Shown here: positions 25,015 to 34,795 of the stretch, piece by piece
Layout: the number at the start of each line of letters is the position of its first letter
Numbering within the stretch: position 1 is the first letter of the stretch
NCBI GenBank assembly: GCA_021323945.1
Contig: JAJPKA010000002.1
Location: forward strand, 471,938 to 535,937
Length of the DNA stretch: 64,000 nt
Direction of reading: 5' to 3'
From: Pseudomonadota bacterium
Lineage (GTDB): Bacteria > Desulfobacterota > Binatia > Binatales > Binataceae
The notes under the pieces: generated by a model
The model's input: only the letters and a program-made list of their open reading frames with translations
Told to the model about the DNA's origin: nothing
The model's database searches: none
Made by a program: the position numbers and the translations under genes

Positions 25015-26322
25015 TCAGTGGTTCACCAAACCGACAAAGATGTCGGCGACGTTGGTCCCAGTCGGTCCGATTATCACGAGGTCACCTAGAGCCCTGAAAA
25101 AATTGTAGCAGTCAGTGCGCTCCAGCACCGACCTTGCATCGAGGCCGGCTTCCGCCCCGCGCGCCACGGTCGTTGGAGTGACGATCGCGCCGGCCGCATC
25201 GGTGGGGCCATCAATGCCATCCGTACCCGCAAATAGCGCGGCAATCCGCCGATGCGCTCCGAGGCGCGCCAACTCAAGGCTTGCCGCGAGCGCCGCCTGC
25301 TGTGACCTACCGCCCTTGCCATTCGCTTTCACCTTTACGCTGGTTTCGCCTCCCGCTATTGCACATGTCCGATTCGCTTCGAGTTGACATAGAAATCGCC
25401 CCAGGGCCGCTCCAGAATCATTCGCATCGCCGGTGAGGTTGCCAGCGTGGACGACATTGTATCCGAGCTCTGCGGCAGCTTGACAGGCAGCTTCAACCGC
25501 CGTCAGATTGTCGCCTACAATGAAATGTCTGGCGCGCGCCAAAGCTGGATCGCCGGGCTTGACTGTTTCGTCTAGTTCACCGGCCACGCCACGCTCGAGA
25601 TAATCACGGACTGCTTTCGGCGCCCGCCCCCAAACCCTGCGGGACTTTAGTATGGCGACCGCGTCGGAATAGGTGGTTGAGTCAGCAACGGTGGGTCCGG
25701 AGCCTATGGTTGCCAGATCGTTGCCTGGTACGTCGGATAGAATGAGACTTAAAAACGCTGCCTGGGACGCCTGCAGCAACCGACCACCCTTGATAGCCGA
25801 CAAATGGCGGCGAACTGTGTTGAGCTCCGTTATGGAGCACCCGGCATTCATAAGAGCCGAAGTCACGTCAACTTTGTCGCTAAGCGTCAGGCCGCGGCCC
25901 GGCATCGCCATCAAGGCCGAAGCCCCACCACTCAGCAGAAATAGGATCAGTTCATCGTGCTGTGCTTTAGCGACAAAATCGAGCGCGCATCGGGCGGCAA
26001 TCTCAGAGGAGCCATCGGAATTCGGATGAGCCGCGCGCACGATGCGAAATTCCTTCGGCGCAGGAGAAAATACATTCTCGGCGGTGGCAGGAGCGATTAC
26101 AAGCACATCGGTCAGCTTGGGTCCGATCCGCTCGTATGCTGCCATAGCCATCCCTATCGCCGCTTTACCGGCCGCGAGCAAGTGGACACGTCTACTTGCC
26201 CCTAGCTGCTGACGCAGTGCTTCTGCAGAGGCGGCAGGACCTTCAAAGGCGCGCGATATAACGGTGCGCGGCTCAACGGCAGCGACCGCCCGGGCGAAGA
26301 TTTGCATCAGATGCGCTCGCAT
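25015..26322 (-). CDS. Glycerate 2-kinase (GckA/TtuD, MOFRL family)
   Basis: A 435-residue protein of the MOFRL-associated glycerate kinase family. The N-terminal domain has the LLAAGKAAIGMA loop and the LFLLSGGASALM phosphate-binding site; NTVRRHLSAIKGG and LSDVPGNDLATIGSGPT are strong family signatures. The C-terminal MOFRL domain has AGGETSV, GGRSQQAAL and AGTDGIDGPTDAAG. It phosphorylates D-glycerate to 2-phosphoglycerate in serine-cycle or glyoxylate metabolism. ATG 26322 (MRAHLMQIF) starts the conserved sequence; the frame opens 38 codons earlier from a TTG, which I reject. Confidence 0.9.
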   Translation of the reverse strand: MRAHLMQIFARAVAAVEPRTVISRAFEGPAASAEALRQQLGASRRVHLLAAGKAAIGMAMAAYERIGPKLTDVLVIAPATAENVFSPAPKEFRIVRAAHPNSDGSSEIAARCALDFVAKAQHDELILFLLSGGASALMAMPGRGLTLSDKVDVTSALMNAGCSITELNTVRRHLSAIKGGRLLQASQAAFLSLILSDVPGNDLATIGSGPTVADSTTYSDAVAILKSRRVWGRAPKAVRDYLERGVAGELDETVKPGDPALARARHFIVGDNLTAVEAACQAAAELGYNVVHAGNLTGDANDSGAALGRFLCQLEANRTCAIAGGETSVKVKANGKGGRSQQAALAASLELARLGAHRRIAALFAGTDGIDGPTDAAGAIVTPTTVARGAEAGLDARSVLERTDCYNFFRALGDLVIIGPTGTNVADIFVGLVNH

Positions 26323-26479
26323 TTCCGAGCTACAGCTATTCAGGCGGCTGGGGACGTGCATGGCAGCTGACGAGCAAAACTGGTCGACCGCAGCGTATCG
26401 GGACCGTGCCAAAGGCCGCGGTGATATGGCAGCCAAACCGACGCCAGTGTTCGACTACTGGGCCACAAGGATCGTTACT

Positions 26480-29400
26480 CTACATGCCATAATAGCATTG
26501 AGCACCACTGATGGATGGATCGGCGAGATTGAATCTCACATTTCCCCACGCGTAGCTTTGATCATCGGCAAACAGAATCGGAGCCGGTCGATGGTTCTGA
26601 TCATCCGCTACCAGAGCCCCGCGCGGCAGCGTAATCCGAAGACCTGGGCATCCCTGAGCGGGACAATCCAGATCCTTTACCGCCCAACTACAGACGTCAT
26701 TAATTGGAGTATTATTTGGGTCGTGGCAAATTCCATCCTGCAGGTTTTTGCACTGACATTGCTTCGCACCGGTATTCCACTGGCACATGGTCGATGGCTG
26801 GCAGAGAGCCTTGCCATTGATACCTGGATCAAAGACGCTCGCGATAGCCCCCATGTTGACCTTGATGGTTAAAAGGCCCGTTGCCTGGTCATAATCTCTG
26901 GACCAACTATTGACTCCCGCGTTCCAGACGTCAGTAGTCGATTTGCGGAATTTGTACTTTTTCGTCTCGATATCAACGTAACCGAAGTCGACGTTCTGTT
27001 TTGGGTTGAACACAGGCTCTTTTCCTACATAGATCGTGTAGGTTTGGAGGGTATCGGGCTTGGAATACAAAAAGAAAAGGTCATAGGCTTGACCGCCAGT
27101 GAAGACATTGAGGCTTTTTGCTCCCTGGCTGACCTGGGTCCTCTTGGAAACTGTTGTATCGATGTAGTAGCGGCCGTGATTGACCGTCAGGCCGCTGCGC
27201 TGAAACGTGGCCTGACCCATCATGCGTTTGGCCTGTTCGAGCGGGTCAGCGCCGACTTCAGCCGCGGTTAGAAGTTGCCGATAAAGTGGGATTCCAACAC
27301 AGGCGTTGGATTGAGTCGAGTCGGAGGTTGTGCAGTCGCTGCCCCAGTTCCCCGCGCTGCAGAACCGTAGGCCAGGAGATTCGGGGACACTATCGGCGCA
27401 TTCAGGGTAGATCGCGGTGGTGACATACTCATATGGACTGGTCTTCGCCGTATTTGGCGGCAGTTTCGCGTCATTGGCCGCATTCAGAGCGAGATCCGAG
27501 GCGCATTCAGGAGTTTCCACGGGGGCATTGAAAAAGGTTTCATTGTTCACCGAGATGGTCTCGGTCGGGTTGTCCGGTCCGTTAAGTGAACTTGTCAGAC
27601 CAGTCAGTGAGCCATCGTCGTCGTTAAGCACGGTCTCGCGGTCAATGTCCGTGAAACCGGTAAACAGACCAGTGTTCCAGTAGCAGTACGAGTCTTTAGT
27701 GGCCGTCAAGTCGGTGACAAACGTACCTAGATTGAAAAATGGTTCGGTTACCAGATGGCGGATTGCAACGCCACTGAAGAACAGGTTGTTCGAGTGGAAA
27801 GCCGGTGCGTAATAAAAGCCGTTAGGCTGCTTCCAGCCAATTGCCGCGTTGGGCAAATAGCATTTGCCGTTGAGTTGATCGGCTTTGATGCCAGGCATCC
27901 CTCCGTTCATGAAACCGCTATTGACGCAGGGATTGCCATTGTTTGGGTCGGGATGGCAGGCGCCGCCTGGTCCAGCGGCTGTGCCACTGACACTCCCGTT
28001 GCTGCTCAGATAGGTAGGCTCAATATTAAGAAAAGCGTTGGAATCTTGATAAACCGGACCGTCATAGACGCTGAAGAAACGCTGAGCTACGCCGAAGTTG
28101 CTCAACTGTATACTCACACCCTCGGGCTCCGACATGCAGTAGGTAGCGTTGTAGGCCTGGTTAGCGTCCGGAGCGCATTGTAGCCCACTGGTTTTGCCGT
28201 CTCCGCTAACAAACGGGTTGAAGGGACCTGCCTCGGAAGCCAACGGATTATCTGACTGGCTGCTACCGATGAACACCGTTTTGCGAGCCAATGACCAGTA
28301 TCCGGTCGGTACATCCGCCTTGCTATATCCACCGCTGGTGACAAAATTGACCCCTGCACCGAGAACATCACTTACCACCGAATTGGTCAGTAGCGCCCAT
28401 TGAGGGCGGATCCAGACGGCGGCGAAGTTCTGCTGTGCCCAATTGTAGGAGGTGGTAAAGCCATCGAGCACGGTCGCATCACAATTTTGCTCAGTTCCTT
28501 CGGAACACTTGGGGACTGTTGAACAATCGGCCTTGGGTTCCCCTGCGTCGGCGGCTGGGCAACGCGTCGCAAATCGGTTGCCGCCGCTGGTGACAGGCCA
28601 GTACAGGTCGTTGGCTGGTACTGGGTTGAAGTGCTTCGAAGCCTCGTCAGACGGGATCATTGCAAGCCTAAATGGCGCTTCTCCGCCTGGCTGCTGATTG
28701 ACACCGTTGCAAGCGGCAGTGAAGCTGTTCGTGGTAAAAGCCGTCATAGCCGAGGTACAGGAATTTCCCAGGAACTTTTGCAGTGGAGTCGTCCCCTCGC
28801 GCCCTGCGGTTTGTTCGCTGGCATAACCAAACCACGTCTCACCCAAAGAAGGTCCGCTGATCCCCCCGGGCACGAACCAATAGCAAGCGCCACAGGTGCC
28901 GGCTCCGGCTGCCACGTTATACTCGAAGTCGTTCCAACCATTCATAATCCAAAATACGGACGGGCGATCAGAGTCGGAGTAATAGGGGAAGCTGTCGAAG
29001 CCTAGCGCACCTGGATTGTCGGTCTTGGGCGTAAGAATTCCGGGCACCTGGCGCGGATTTTGTGGATTGTTGACCGCGGCTCGAGCGAAGATTCCAATGT
29101 TGGTAAGGAGCTTGTTGTTGGTTTCGGTGCCGTCCTCCAGATAAAAGCCATGCCCAATGGACTTGTAACCAACGACGCGGGCTACAGTGACGCCCTGGGC
29201 GCCATGCAGGGCGACCCACCGTGTCATCGAGTCATCGATTGATGAATCCTTAATGTAGCAGTCGGGTGGGGCCTGGCGGGTCAGATGGAAGTGGACAGGA
29301 TAATGGCCAATTGAGCCGCCCTGCCCTAGGTGTTCGAATTGAACCCCCTGAATCTGGTAAGAAAGAAAACCCTGACGAACGATAGTGTGGCCTCCAAAAT

Positions 29401-30646
29401 AGTTGCCCGGAGTTGCGTCAAACGAGCTAGCTGGTGTCGAACCGTCCGACACAATCCGAATCGAACGCGATAGCAATGCCACAGCAGCACGGGTTTCGGC
29501 CGAAGTGCTTCGAAGCCCGAGCCTCGCTGGGACTATTCCCGTATAATCGTATTGCCTTGCGTTATGAGGCCACTGCGTACCGTTGAAGCTCGTATTCGCG
29601 TTGGTGAAATTGATTGTGGTCGTATTCCTCGCCGCGTCAGTGATCGGCGTACCCTGAATCACCAATTCTTCAGAGTGCCCCGGCAGAAAATCAGTGGTGG
29701 TCACGACAATATGGTCTCCGTCACCCCAATCGACCAGCCGATCAATAGTTAGTTGCTGCGCCCCTGGCCTTAGCAGGCCATTGGAGCCGACATTCGCCTG
29801 GTCGGAGGTTAAGCGAGCCCAACTGGCCGCGGAATCAGAGGCAGCCGGCTCGACCAGCGGTGGGTTCGGATCGTCTGCCGCACAATCCTGTTTACCACAG
29901 TAGCGCACACCCTTTTTGCCAAAGAGCTGCAGGCTACCACCATAGGAGACTGCCAGAACTTTATGGCCAAAGTAGAGATAGGAATTTTCCCCCCGATCCT
30001 TCTCATCCAGGGCATCGTATTTATAAAAGCAATCCTGAACCGTACTTGGCACCAATGTACGGCTGTCACAGTCGTGGGGCGCCGGAATCCTGACGGTATT
30101 GGAATTCCAGATCTCTGACGGAACGCCGCATTCCGGGTCGGTCACGAACGTATTATTGGCCCGCTTTAAGCAGACGGCACCCGGATCGTCCTGAGCTCCC
30201 CAGAGATGGATCGTAATGACTCCACCGTTAAGGCCGATGGGATGAAATGGCTTTAGAGTTCCCGCAATGAGACTGCCGCCGTTCTGGATGATAATGGACG
30301 CTGCATAGAGATTGGTTTCTGCGTTGTCCAGGCTCGTGTTGGGAGGATCGATAAACTGAAGTGACCCGCCGTTGATTATGTTAATATAATGAAAAATATA
30401 ATTCTGTCCGGCTGCCACGGAGCATTTTCCCGTCACAACCAGATCGACCTCCGGACCTGAGCTGAGCTGAGAGAGATCGCCCGCACAGGTTACTAGCGCC
30501 GCGTTTAGCGTGCGTGGCCAAAGTGCCCATACAACGGAAAGGACCGTGACGCTTTTGGCGACGGCTCGAAAGAAGCTGGCGAAGCTCCTCCGCGGTCTTT
30601 TTGAGGACGGTGTGCCGGAAACGCGCACGAAGTCGGTTTTGAACAC
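26480..30646 (-). CDS. Large secreted G8-domain, CEMIP/TMEM2-like protein
   Basis: A 1388-residue exported protein. GTG 30646 follows a GGGGGG-type ribosome binding site. A signal peptide (basic residues 16-31, hydrophobic 32-43, cleavage near Ala49) leads into a G8-like region (about 60-150) with two NGGSL turns and LYAASIIIQ. Further on come WGDGDHIVVTTTDF (307-320), ALLSRSIRI (390-398), then GHYPVHFHL (447-455), a WVALHGAQGVTVARVVGYKS stretch (477-496), IGHGFYLEDG and VFWIMNG. These match in order the parallel beta-helix core of animal CEMIP (KIAA1199), TMEM2 and fibrocystin. Many cysteines, densest in the last 170 residues, suggest disulfides outside the cytoplasm. CEMIP and TMEM2 take part in hyaluronan breakdown; a polysaccharide role here is inference. 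Confidence 0.8.
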   Translation of the reverse strand: MFKTDFVRVSGTPSSKRPRRSFASFFRAVAKSVTVLSVVWALWPRTLNAALVTCAGDLSQLSSGPEVDLVVTGKCSVAAGQNYIFHYINIINGGSLQFIDPPNTSLDNAETNLYAASIIIQNGGSLIAGTLKPFHPIGLNGGVITIHLWGAQDDPGAVCLKRANNTFVTDPECGVPSEIWNSNTVRIPAPHDCDSRTLVPSTVQDCFYKYDALDEKDRGENSYLYFGHKVLAVSYGGSLQLFGKKGVRYCGKQDCAADDPNPPLVEPAASDSAASWARLTSDQANVGSNGLLRPGAQQLTIDRLVDWGDGDHIVVTTTDFLPGHSEELVIQGTPITDAARNTTTINFTNANTSFNGTQWPHNARQYDYTGIVPARLGLRSTSAETRAAVALLSRSIRIVSDGSTPASSFDATPGNYFGGHTIVRQGFLSYQIQGVQFEHLGQGGSIGHYPVHFHLTRQAPPDCYIKDSSIDDSMTRWVALHGAQGVTVARVVGYKSIGHGFYLEDGTETNNKLLTNIGIFARAAVNNPQNPRQVPGILTPKTDNPGALGFDSFPYYSDSDRPSVFWIMNGWNDFEYNVAAGAGTCGACYWFVPGGISGPSLGETWFGYASEQTAGREGTTPLQKFLGNSCTSAMTAFTTNSFTAACNGVNQQPGGEAPFRLAMIPSDEASKHFNPVPANDLYWPVTSGGNRFATRCPAADAGEPKADCSTVPKCSEGTEQNCDATVLDGFTTSYNWAQQNFAAVWIRPQWALLTNSVVSDVLGAGVNFVTSGGYSKADVPTGYWSLARKTVFIGSSQSDNPLASEAGPFNPFVSGDGKTSGLQCAPDANQAYNATYCMSEPEGVSIQLSNFGVAQRFFSVYDGPVYQDSNAFLNIEPTYLSSNGSVSGTAAGPGGACHPDPNNGNPCVNSGFMNGGMPGIKADQLNGKCYLPNAAIGWKQPNGFYYAPAFHSNNLFFSGVAIRHLVTEPFFNLGTFVTDLTATKDSYCYWNTGLFTGFTDIDRETVLNDDDGSLTGLTSSLNGPDNPTETISVNNETFFNAPVETPECASDLALNAANDAKLPPNTAKTSPYEYVTTAIYPECADSVPESPGLRFCSAGNWGSDCTTSDSTQSNACVGIPLYRQLLTAAEVGADPLEQAKRMMGQATFQRSGLTVNHGRYYIDTTVSKRTQVSQGAKSLNVFTGGQAYDLFFLYSKPDTLQTYTIYVGKEPVFNPKQNVDFGYVDIETKKYKFRKSTTDVWNAGVNSWSRDYDQATGLLTIKVNMGAIASVFDPGINGKALCQPSTMCQWNTGAKQCQCKNLQDGICHDPNNTPINDVCSWAVKDLDCPAQGCPGLRITLPRGALVADDQNHRPAPILFADDQSYAWGNVRFNLADPSISGAQCYYGM

Positions 30647-30792
30647 TGCTTCCCCCCTTTGAAAGACCCGCCGTATCGGAGGAATCTGCGTGATCGACTA
30701 ACGGTTAGGTGTACGACCCCCCCTTGGCGGCATCAGCCAATCATAGCAGCTGATCGATAGATATAAAGAGTGCGAGCCGGCGAGTTCAGACC

Positions 30793-31875
30793 CTACAACA
30801 GCGAGCCGCGACGGGTCCTACCCAAATGTGAATAAGCGCGGTGTGTGGCGACACGGCCTCTCGCGGTTCGAGCGATGAATCCTTCTTGGAGAAGATAGGG
30901 TTCATAGACCTCGCCGATCGTGTCAGGTTCTTCGCCTACCGCCGCTGCCAGGCTCTCGACTCCGACGGGGCCTCCGTCAAATTTATCGATGATCGCAGTC
31001 AGAATGGCGCGGTCCATCCGATCGAACCCGCAGCTATCGATCTCAAGCAACTCGAGCGCGGCCAAAGTCACTTCACGTCCGATGGTGGCTTTTTCGTTTA
31101 CCTGCGCGAAGTCTCGTACCCGACGCAGCAATCGATTCGCGATGCGAGGTGTGCCGCGTGAACGGGCGGCTAACTCGGCAGCACCTTCATCGTCAATTAC
31201 GATCCCGAGCAGCCGTGCGGAGCGGCGAACGATTTCACTCAGTTCGGCATGGGAATAGAAGTCGAGATGATACTGTTGGCCGAAGCGGTCGCGCAGTGGT
31301 GAGCTCAGCAGCCCCGACCGCGTCGTTGCACCAACCATCGTGAAAGGCTTCACGGCAAGCTTCACGGTGCGGGCCGCCGGTCCTTTACCTACAACGATAT
31401 TCAGCTCGAAGTCTTCCATCGCGGGGTAGAGAATCTCCTCCACCGGCCGCGCTAGCCGATGGATTTCGTCGATGAACAAAATGTCGCCCTTATCCAGGTC
31501 GTTGACGATTGCGGCTAAATCGCCGGGCCGTTCGATCGCGGGACCCGAGGTCGCGCGCAGATTTACGCCGAGTTCGCGCGCAATAATGTGGGCGAGGGAA
31601 GTCTTGCCGAGACCCGGGGGGCCGGAAAACAGCACGTGGTCGAGCACCTCGCGCCTTTTTTTGGCCGCCTCAATCGAAATTGCCAGGATTTTTTTTATTC
31701 GCTCCTGACCGACGAACTCCGCTAATGAGCGCGGCCGCAGTGACCAGTCAAGCTCGCGCTCCTCCGCCAGAGAAGCGGTATCGACTGCTGAAGCAGGCTT
31801 TTGTGTTCGTGTTAGTGCAGCCCGATCCCTTCGCTTCGAACGGACCTGGATGCCGTCACTATCGCTATCTTTCAC
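30793..31875 (-). CDS. ruvB: Holliday junction branch migration DNA helicase RuvB
   Basis: A 360-residue AAA+ motor. Walker A is [11 protein letters not shown], Walker [10 protein letters not shown], sensor 1 [18 protein letters not shown], and the C-terminal winged helix ends [17 protein letters not shown]. Two hexamers of RuvB pull DNA through the RuvA-bound junction. The first codons are TTG 31878 and GTG 31875; GTG is chosen because GGCGG lies eight bases ahead. The start overlaps the end of ruvA by 11 bases, giving translational coupling. Confidence 0.97.
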   Translation of the reverse strand: MKDSDSDGIQVRSKRRDRAALTRTQKPASAVDTASLAEERELDWSLRPRSLAEFVGQERIKKILAISIEAAKKRREVLDHVLFSGPPGLGKTSLAHIIARELGVNLRATSGPAIERPGDLAAIVNDLDKGDILFIDEIHRLARPVEEILYPAMEDFELNIVVGKGPAARTVKLAVKPFTMVGATTRSGLLSSPLRDRFGQQYHLDFYSHAELSEIVRRSARLLGIVIDDEGAAELAARSRGTPRIANRLLRRVRDFAQVNEKATIGREVTLAALELLEIDSCGFDRMDRAILTAIIDKFDGGPVGVESLAAAVGEEPDTIGEVYEPYLLQEGFIARTARGRVATHRAYSHLGRTRRGSLL

Positions 31876-32485
31876 CAAGAATTACCGCCAAAGCTCTCCG
31901 CAACAAAGTTTCGAGCGAGCTGGTGTGTTCGCTGGCTCGCACTGTATCGACGGCCTGTTTCGCCTCGATAGGCTTATATCCGAGATTGACCAAAGCAGAA
32001 ATCGCGTCATCAATTATCGAGGCCGCGGCTCCACTTGGCCGGTCCGACGTGGCTGACTGGTTGCTGGAGGAAATCCTGGTTAGGGCTGAGGTCTTGTCGC
32101 GCAGTTCACGCACAACTCGTTCGGCCACTTTGGCGCCGACACCCGGCACTGCGTCAATTCGGGCTACATCTTCGTCCTCGATGGCAGAGGCCAGCTCTTC
32201 TGGTGTTAGCACCGATAGCACGGCTAACGCCAACTTTGGTCCCACGTGCTGAATTCCTGTCAGCAGATCGAAGGCCACCTTCTCGGCTCGAGTTGCGAAG
32301 CCATAGAGCGTGATCGCGTCTTCACGCACAATCTGCCGGATTTCCAATTCGATCGGATTGCCGGGGGAGGGGACACGATAATATGTGCCGAGTGGGACAA
32401 ACACCTCGTAACCTATACCCCCAGCCTCAACCACCAGTCTTCCTGCTTCACGAGTCCGCAGAGTTCCCGCCAGTGTTGCGATCAT
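31865..32485 (-). CDS. ruvA: Holliday junction DNA helicase subunit RuvA
   Basis: A 206-residue junction-recognition protein. Domain I is the OB fold ([13 protein letters not shown]), domain II has the two helix-hairpin-helix motifs ([14 protein letters not shown] and [14 protein letters not shown]), and domain III, which contacts RuvB, closes with [16 protein letters not shown]. Length is normal. It lies 84 bases after ruvC and overlaps ruvB. Confidence 0.97.
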   Translation of the reverse strand: MIATLAGTLRTREAGRLVVEAGGIGYEVFVPLGTYYRVPSPGNPIELEIRQIVREDAITLYGFATRAEKVAFDLLTGIQHVGPKLALAVLSVLTPEELASAIEDEDVARIDAVPGVGAKVAERVVRELRDKTSALTRISSSNQSATSDRPSGAAASIIDDAISALVNLGYKPIEAKQAVDTVRASEHTSSLETLLRRALAVILGER

Positions 32486-32569
32486 GGTTTATTCGCAGGG
32501 CGTTGACAAACGGCTTGACCACTAACAAGCGAGCTGTTACCCGATCCCGACCTGTCTAACCCCCAGCTT

Positions 32570-33046
32570 TCATTGTGACCTTCGCTTGAAAAGATGGCAC
32601 AAAGCAATCGCCAATGCGTCGGCGGCATCATCTACGAGCTCGCCGACTTCGTTCAGCAACAGGGTGCGGCGCACCATTTGTTTCACTTGGAGTTTATCGG
32701 CACGGCCGTAACCGGCCACTGACAGTTTGACATCGGCCGGGGTATACTCGAAGACCTTAACGCCACGATGGGCCGCCGCGAGCATCGCGACCGCTCGAGC
32801 TTCACCCAGAGCGAAAGCGCTCTGTACATTAATGGCGACGAAAGCCCGTTCGAGGCTCATCACATCTGGAGCATACCGGTCGAGCACTCGCAGCAGGCGA
32901 TCGTAAATCGTCGCTAGGCGCTGGGGACGGGTGGTTGATTTTTGGGTGCGAACGGTTCCCGCGGCGACATATTTGACTGTGCCCGCTCGTTCCACCACCC
33001 CATAACCAGTCACCGCGTTGCCGGGGTCTACCCCGATTACCCGCAT
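32570..33046 (-). CDS. ruvC: Crossover junction endodeoxyribonuclease RuvC
   Basis: A 158-residue Holliday junction resolvase with the RNase-H fold. The four acidic catalytic residues are in VIGVDPG, SLERAF and the C-terminal DDAADALA. It cuts junctions symmetrically in the RuvABC complex. ATG 33046 is used: a GGGGGTG stretch precedes it and it starts the conserved MRVIGVDPG; an upstream extension to 33082 is not conserved-looking. It starts 50 bases after the yebC stop. Confidence 0.96.
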   Translation of the reverse strand: MRVIGVDPGNAVTGYGVVERAGTVKYVAAGTVRTQKSTTRPQRLATIYDRLLRVLDRYAPDVMSLERAFVAINVQSAFALGEARAVAMLAAAHRGVKVFEYTPADVKLSVAGYGRADKLQVKQMVRRTLLLNEVGELVDDAADALAIALCHLFKRRSQ

Positions 33047-33096
33047 CACACCCCCGCCGTATGCCGCACCAGCCGGCGGCAATGACTGAAAAAAGA

Positions 33097-33849
33097 TTAG
33101 GCCGCCGAAAATTGCGCCATCACTTCTTCATCGATATCAAAATTGGCGGATACGCTCTGCACATCGTCATGGTCTTCGAGCTCTTCAAGCAATTTCAGCA
33201 GTTGCTCCGCCTGATGTCCGGTAACCTTTACGGTGTTCTCGGGCAACATCGTCACCTCAGCGTTCGCGACAGGGATGCCAGCCTTCTCAATTGCTTCACG
33301 CACTGCCGAGAAGGAATCGAGTGGACTAATGACCTGAAAGCTATCAGCGTCACTGGTGACATCGTCGGCGCCGGTTTCCAATGCTACTTCCATCAGACGG
33401 TCTTCATCGACCGCATTCCGGTCGATCGTGATTACGCCGCGCTTCTTGAACATCCACGCCACACATCCGGCTTCGCCGAGATTTCCACCATGCTTGGACA
33501 TGATAAACCGAATTTCGGAAACGGTGCGATTGCGGTTATCCGTCAAAGCCTCCATTATCAGCGCCACACCACCGGGGCCGTAGCCCTCGTAGACCACTTG
33601 CTCAAGCTGGCCTCCGCCCAGTTCACCCGTGCCCTTTTTGATGGCGCGCTCGATATTATCATTGGGCATTGACTGAGCCTTGGCGGTCGCGACAGCAGTG
33701 CGTAGTCGGGGATTGGCATTGAGATCGCCACCACCTAACCGCGCTGCAATTGTAATTTCCTTGATGAGCTTGGTGAAGATCTTGCCACGCTTAGCATCAC
33801 GCGCCGCCTTTTTATGTTTAATTGAACTCCACTTGGAATGACCGGACAT
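33097..33849 (-). CDS. YebC/PmpR-family translation or transcription regulator
   Basis: A 250-residue protein of the YebC/TACO1 family, starting [16 protein letters not shown] and containing [43 protein letters not shown] and the end [10 protein letters not shown]. Family members bind DNA in some species and ease ribosome stalling on proline runs in others. GGAGGG is eight bases before the ATG. It heads the yebC-ruvC-ruvA-ruvB group, a linkage shared with many bacteria. Confidence 0.95.
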   Translation of the reverse strand: MSGHSKWSSIKHKKAARDAKRGKIFTKLIKEITIAARLGGGDLNANPRLRTAVATAKAQSMPNDNIERAIKKGTGELGGGQLEQVVYEGYGPGGVALIMEALTDNRNRTVSEIRFIMSKHGGNLGEAGCVAWMFKKRGVITIDRNAVDEDRLMEVALETGADDVTSDADSFQVISPLDSFSAVREAIEKAGIPVANAEVTMLPENTVKVTGHQAEQLLKLLEELEDHDDVQSVSANFDIDEEVMAQFSAA

Positions 33850-34075
33850 GAGCTAAGCCCTCCGTGGTTGCGGTAGCAGATCGGCCGCTCGTGGCCGGCC
33901 GCAACCGTTCAATCGTAGATTCATCACAGCTTGGTGGCACGAGCCTATCACAAAGCTGAATTAAGCCGGAATCCCCGCTTTAGGACTTCTCTGAGCCTCC
34001 GGTCACGCCCGACGCCAGGTCTGACATCGGCTCGGCCTTGTTGTCGCGCCTCTGTTATCATCGTTTGCGTAGCTA

Positions 34076-34624
34076 ATGGCTCGATTCGTCAGAATTTCGG
34101 TGGTCGTCGTAACACTCGCTGGTTGTTTCTACCCTCCGGTGCAGAAACCCTTGGACCGCCCGAGCACTCACTTGGTACTCGATGCGCCCTACTACAGGGT
34201 CTGGGACGCTGTACATCGAGTGATAACCGCGAATAACTACCGGGTTATAACCGAGGATCCCGATTCGGGAACCATCGAGGCTCAGGCAGGCAGTGCTTTT
34301 ACGTTAAGCGATGCCGATTGCGGCAAATTAAGGGCGGTAGGGCCAAAATTCCGGGCGGAGCCCGATCCTGATGCCACGGCAGTTTACGATTTCAAGATCA
34401 GGCCACGAGGGGCTGAGCGGTCGAGTGTTGAAGTTGAGGGAACGTACACTTCACCGGTGCATATCCCGTTTCATCCCGTGCGCGGCGAACGATGTGTATC
34501 GCGTGGAACACAGGAACAACGATTGCTGAAGCAAATTGCCGAACAGGTGAGCAAAAAAGGTGAAGCCACTCGTTGGGCTGAGCCAGTTCCGACCCCTCCT
34601 CATGCCCGTGAAACGGTCAGATAG
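34076..34624 (+). CDS. Putative lipoprotein of unknown function
   Basis: A 182-residue protein with a short signal peptide and lipobox LAGC, giving a lipidated Cys17. The mature part has LDAPYYRVWDAVHRVITANNYRVITEDPDSG style segments typical of small periplasmic alpha/beta lipoproteins that share a two-layer sandwich fold, then a Cys pair (Cys82 region and GERCVSRG). The end is proline rich. I do not recognise a named family. It is transcribed away from yebC and is convergent with the glycosyltransferase operon. Confidence 0.75.
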   Translation: MARFVRISVVVVTLAGCFYPPVQKPLDRPSTHLVLDAPYYRVWDAVHRVITANNYRVITEDPDSGTIEAQAGSAFTLSDADCGKLRAVGPKFRAEPDPDATAVYDFKIRPRGAERSSVEVEGTYTSPVHIPFHPVRGERCVSRGTQEQRLLKQIAEQVSKKGEATRWAEPVPTPPHARETVR

Positions 34625-34712
34625 ATCTTTCTTAAGTCAAAGTTGGTTCTGGAGATGCATTTTCAGTCGTTCGCGATGCCCGCGCTGGTTAACTTGGCCG
34701 CCTGCCCTGAGC

Positions 34713-34740
34713 AATAAAACGTGAGACTATTGGTCTCGCG
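34713..34740 (-). terminator. Intrinsic terminator of the GT-C operon
   Basis: Read on the minus strand: CGCGAGAC, loop CAATA, GTCTCACG (five perfect pairs, one mismatch, two more pairs) followed by TTTTATT. It lies 56 bases after the stop of the last gene of the glycosyltransferase pair. Confidence 0.65.
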
Positions 34741-34795
34741 AAGGAGCGGAGCCTCGACCTGGGTTGCGAATCGATAGCCACGGAATAGCCAACGA

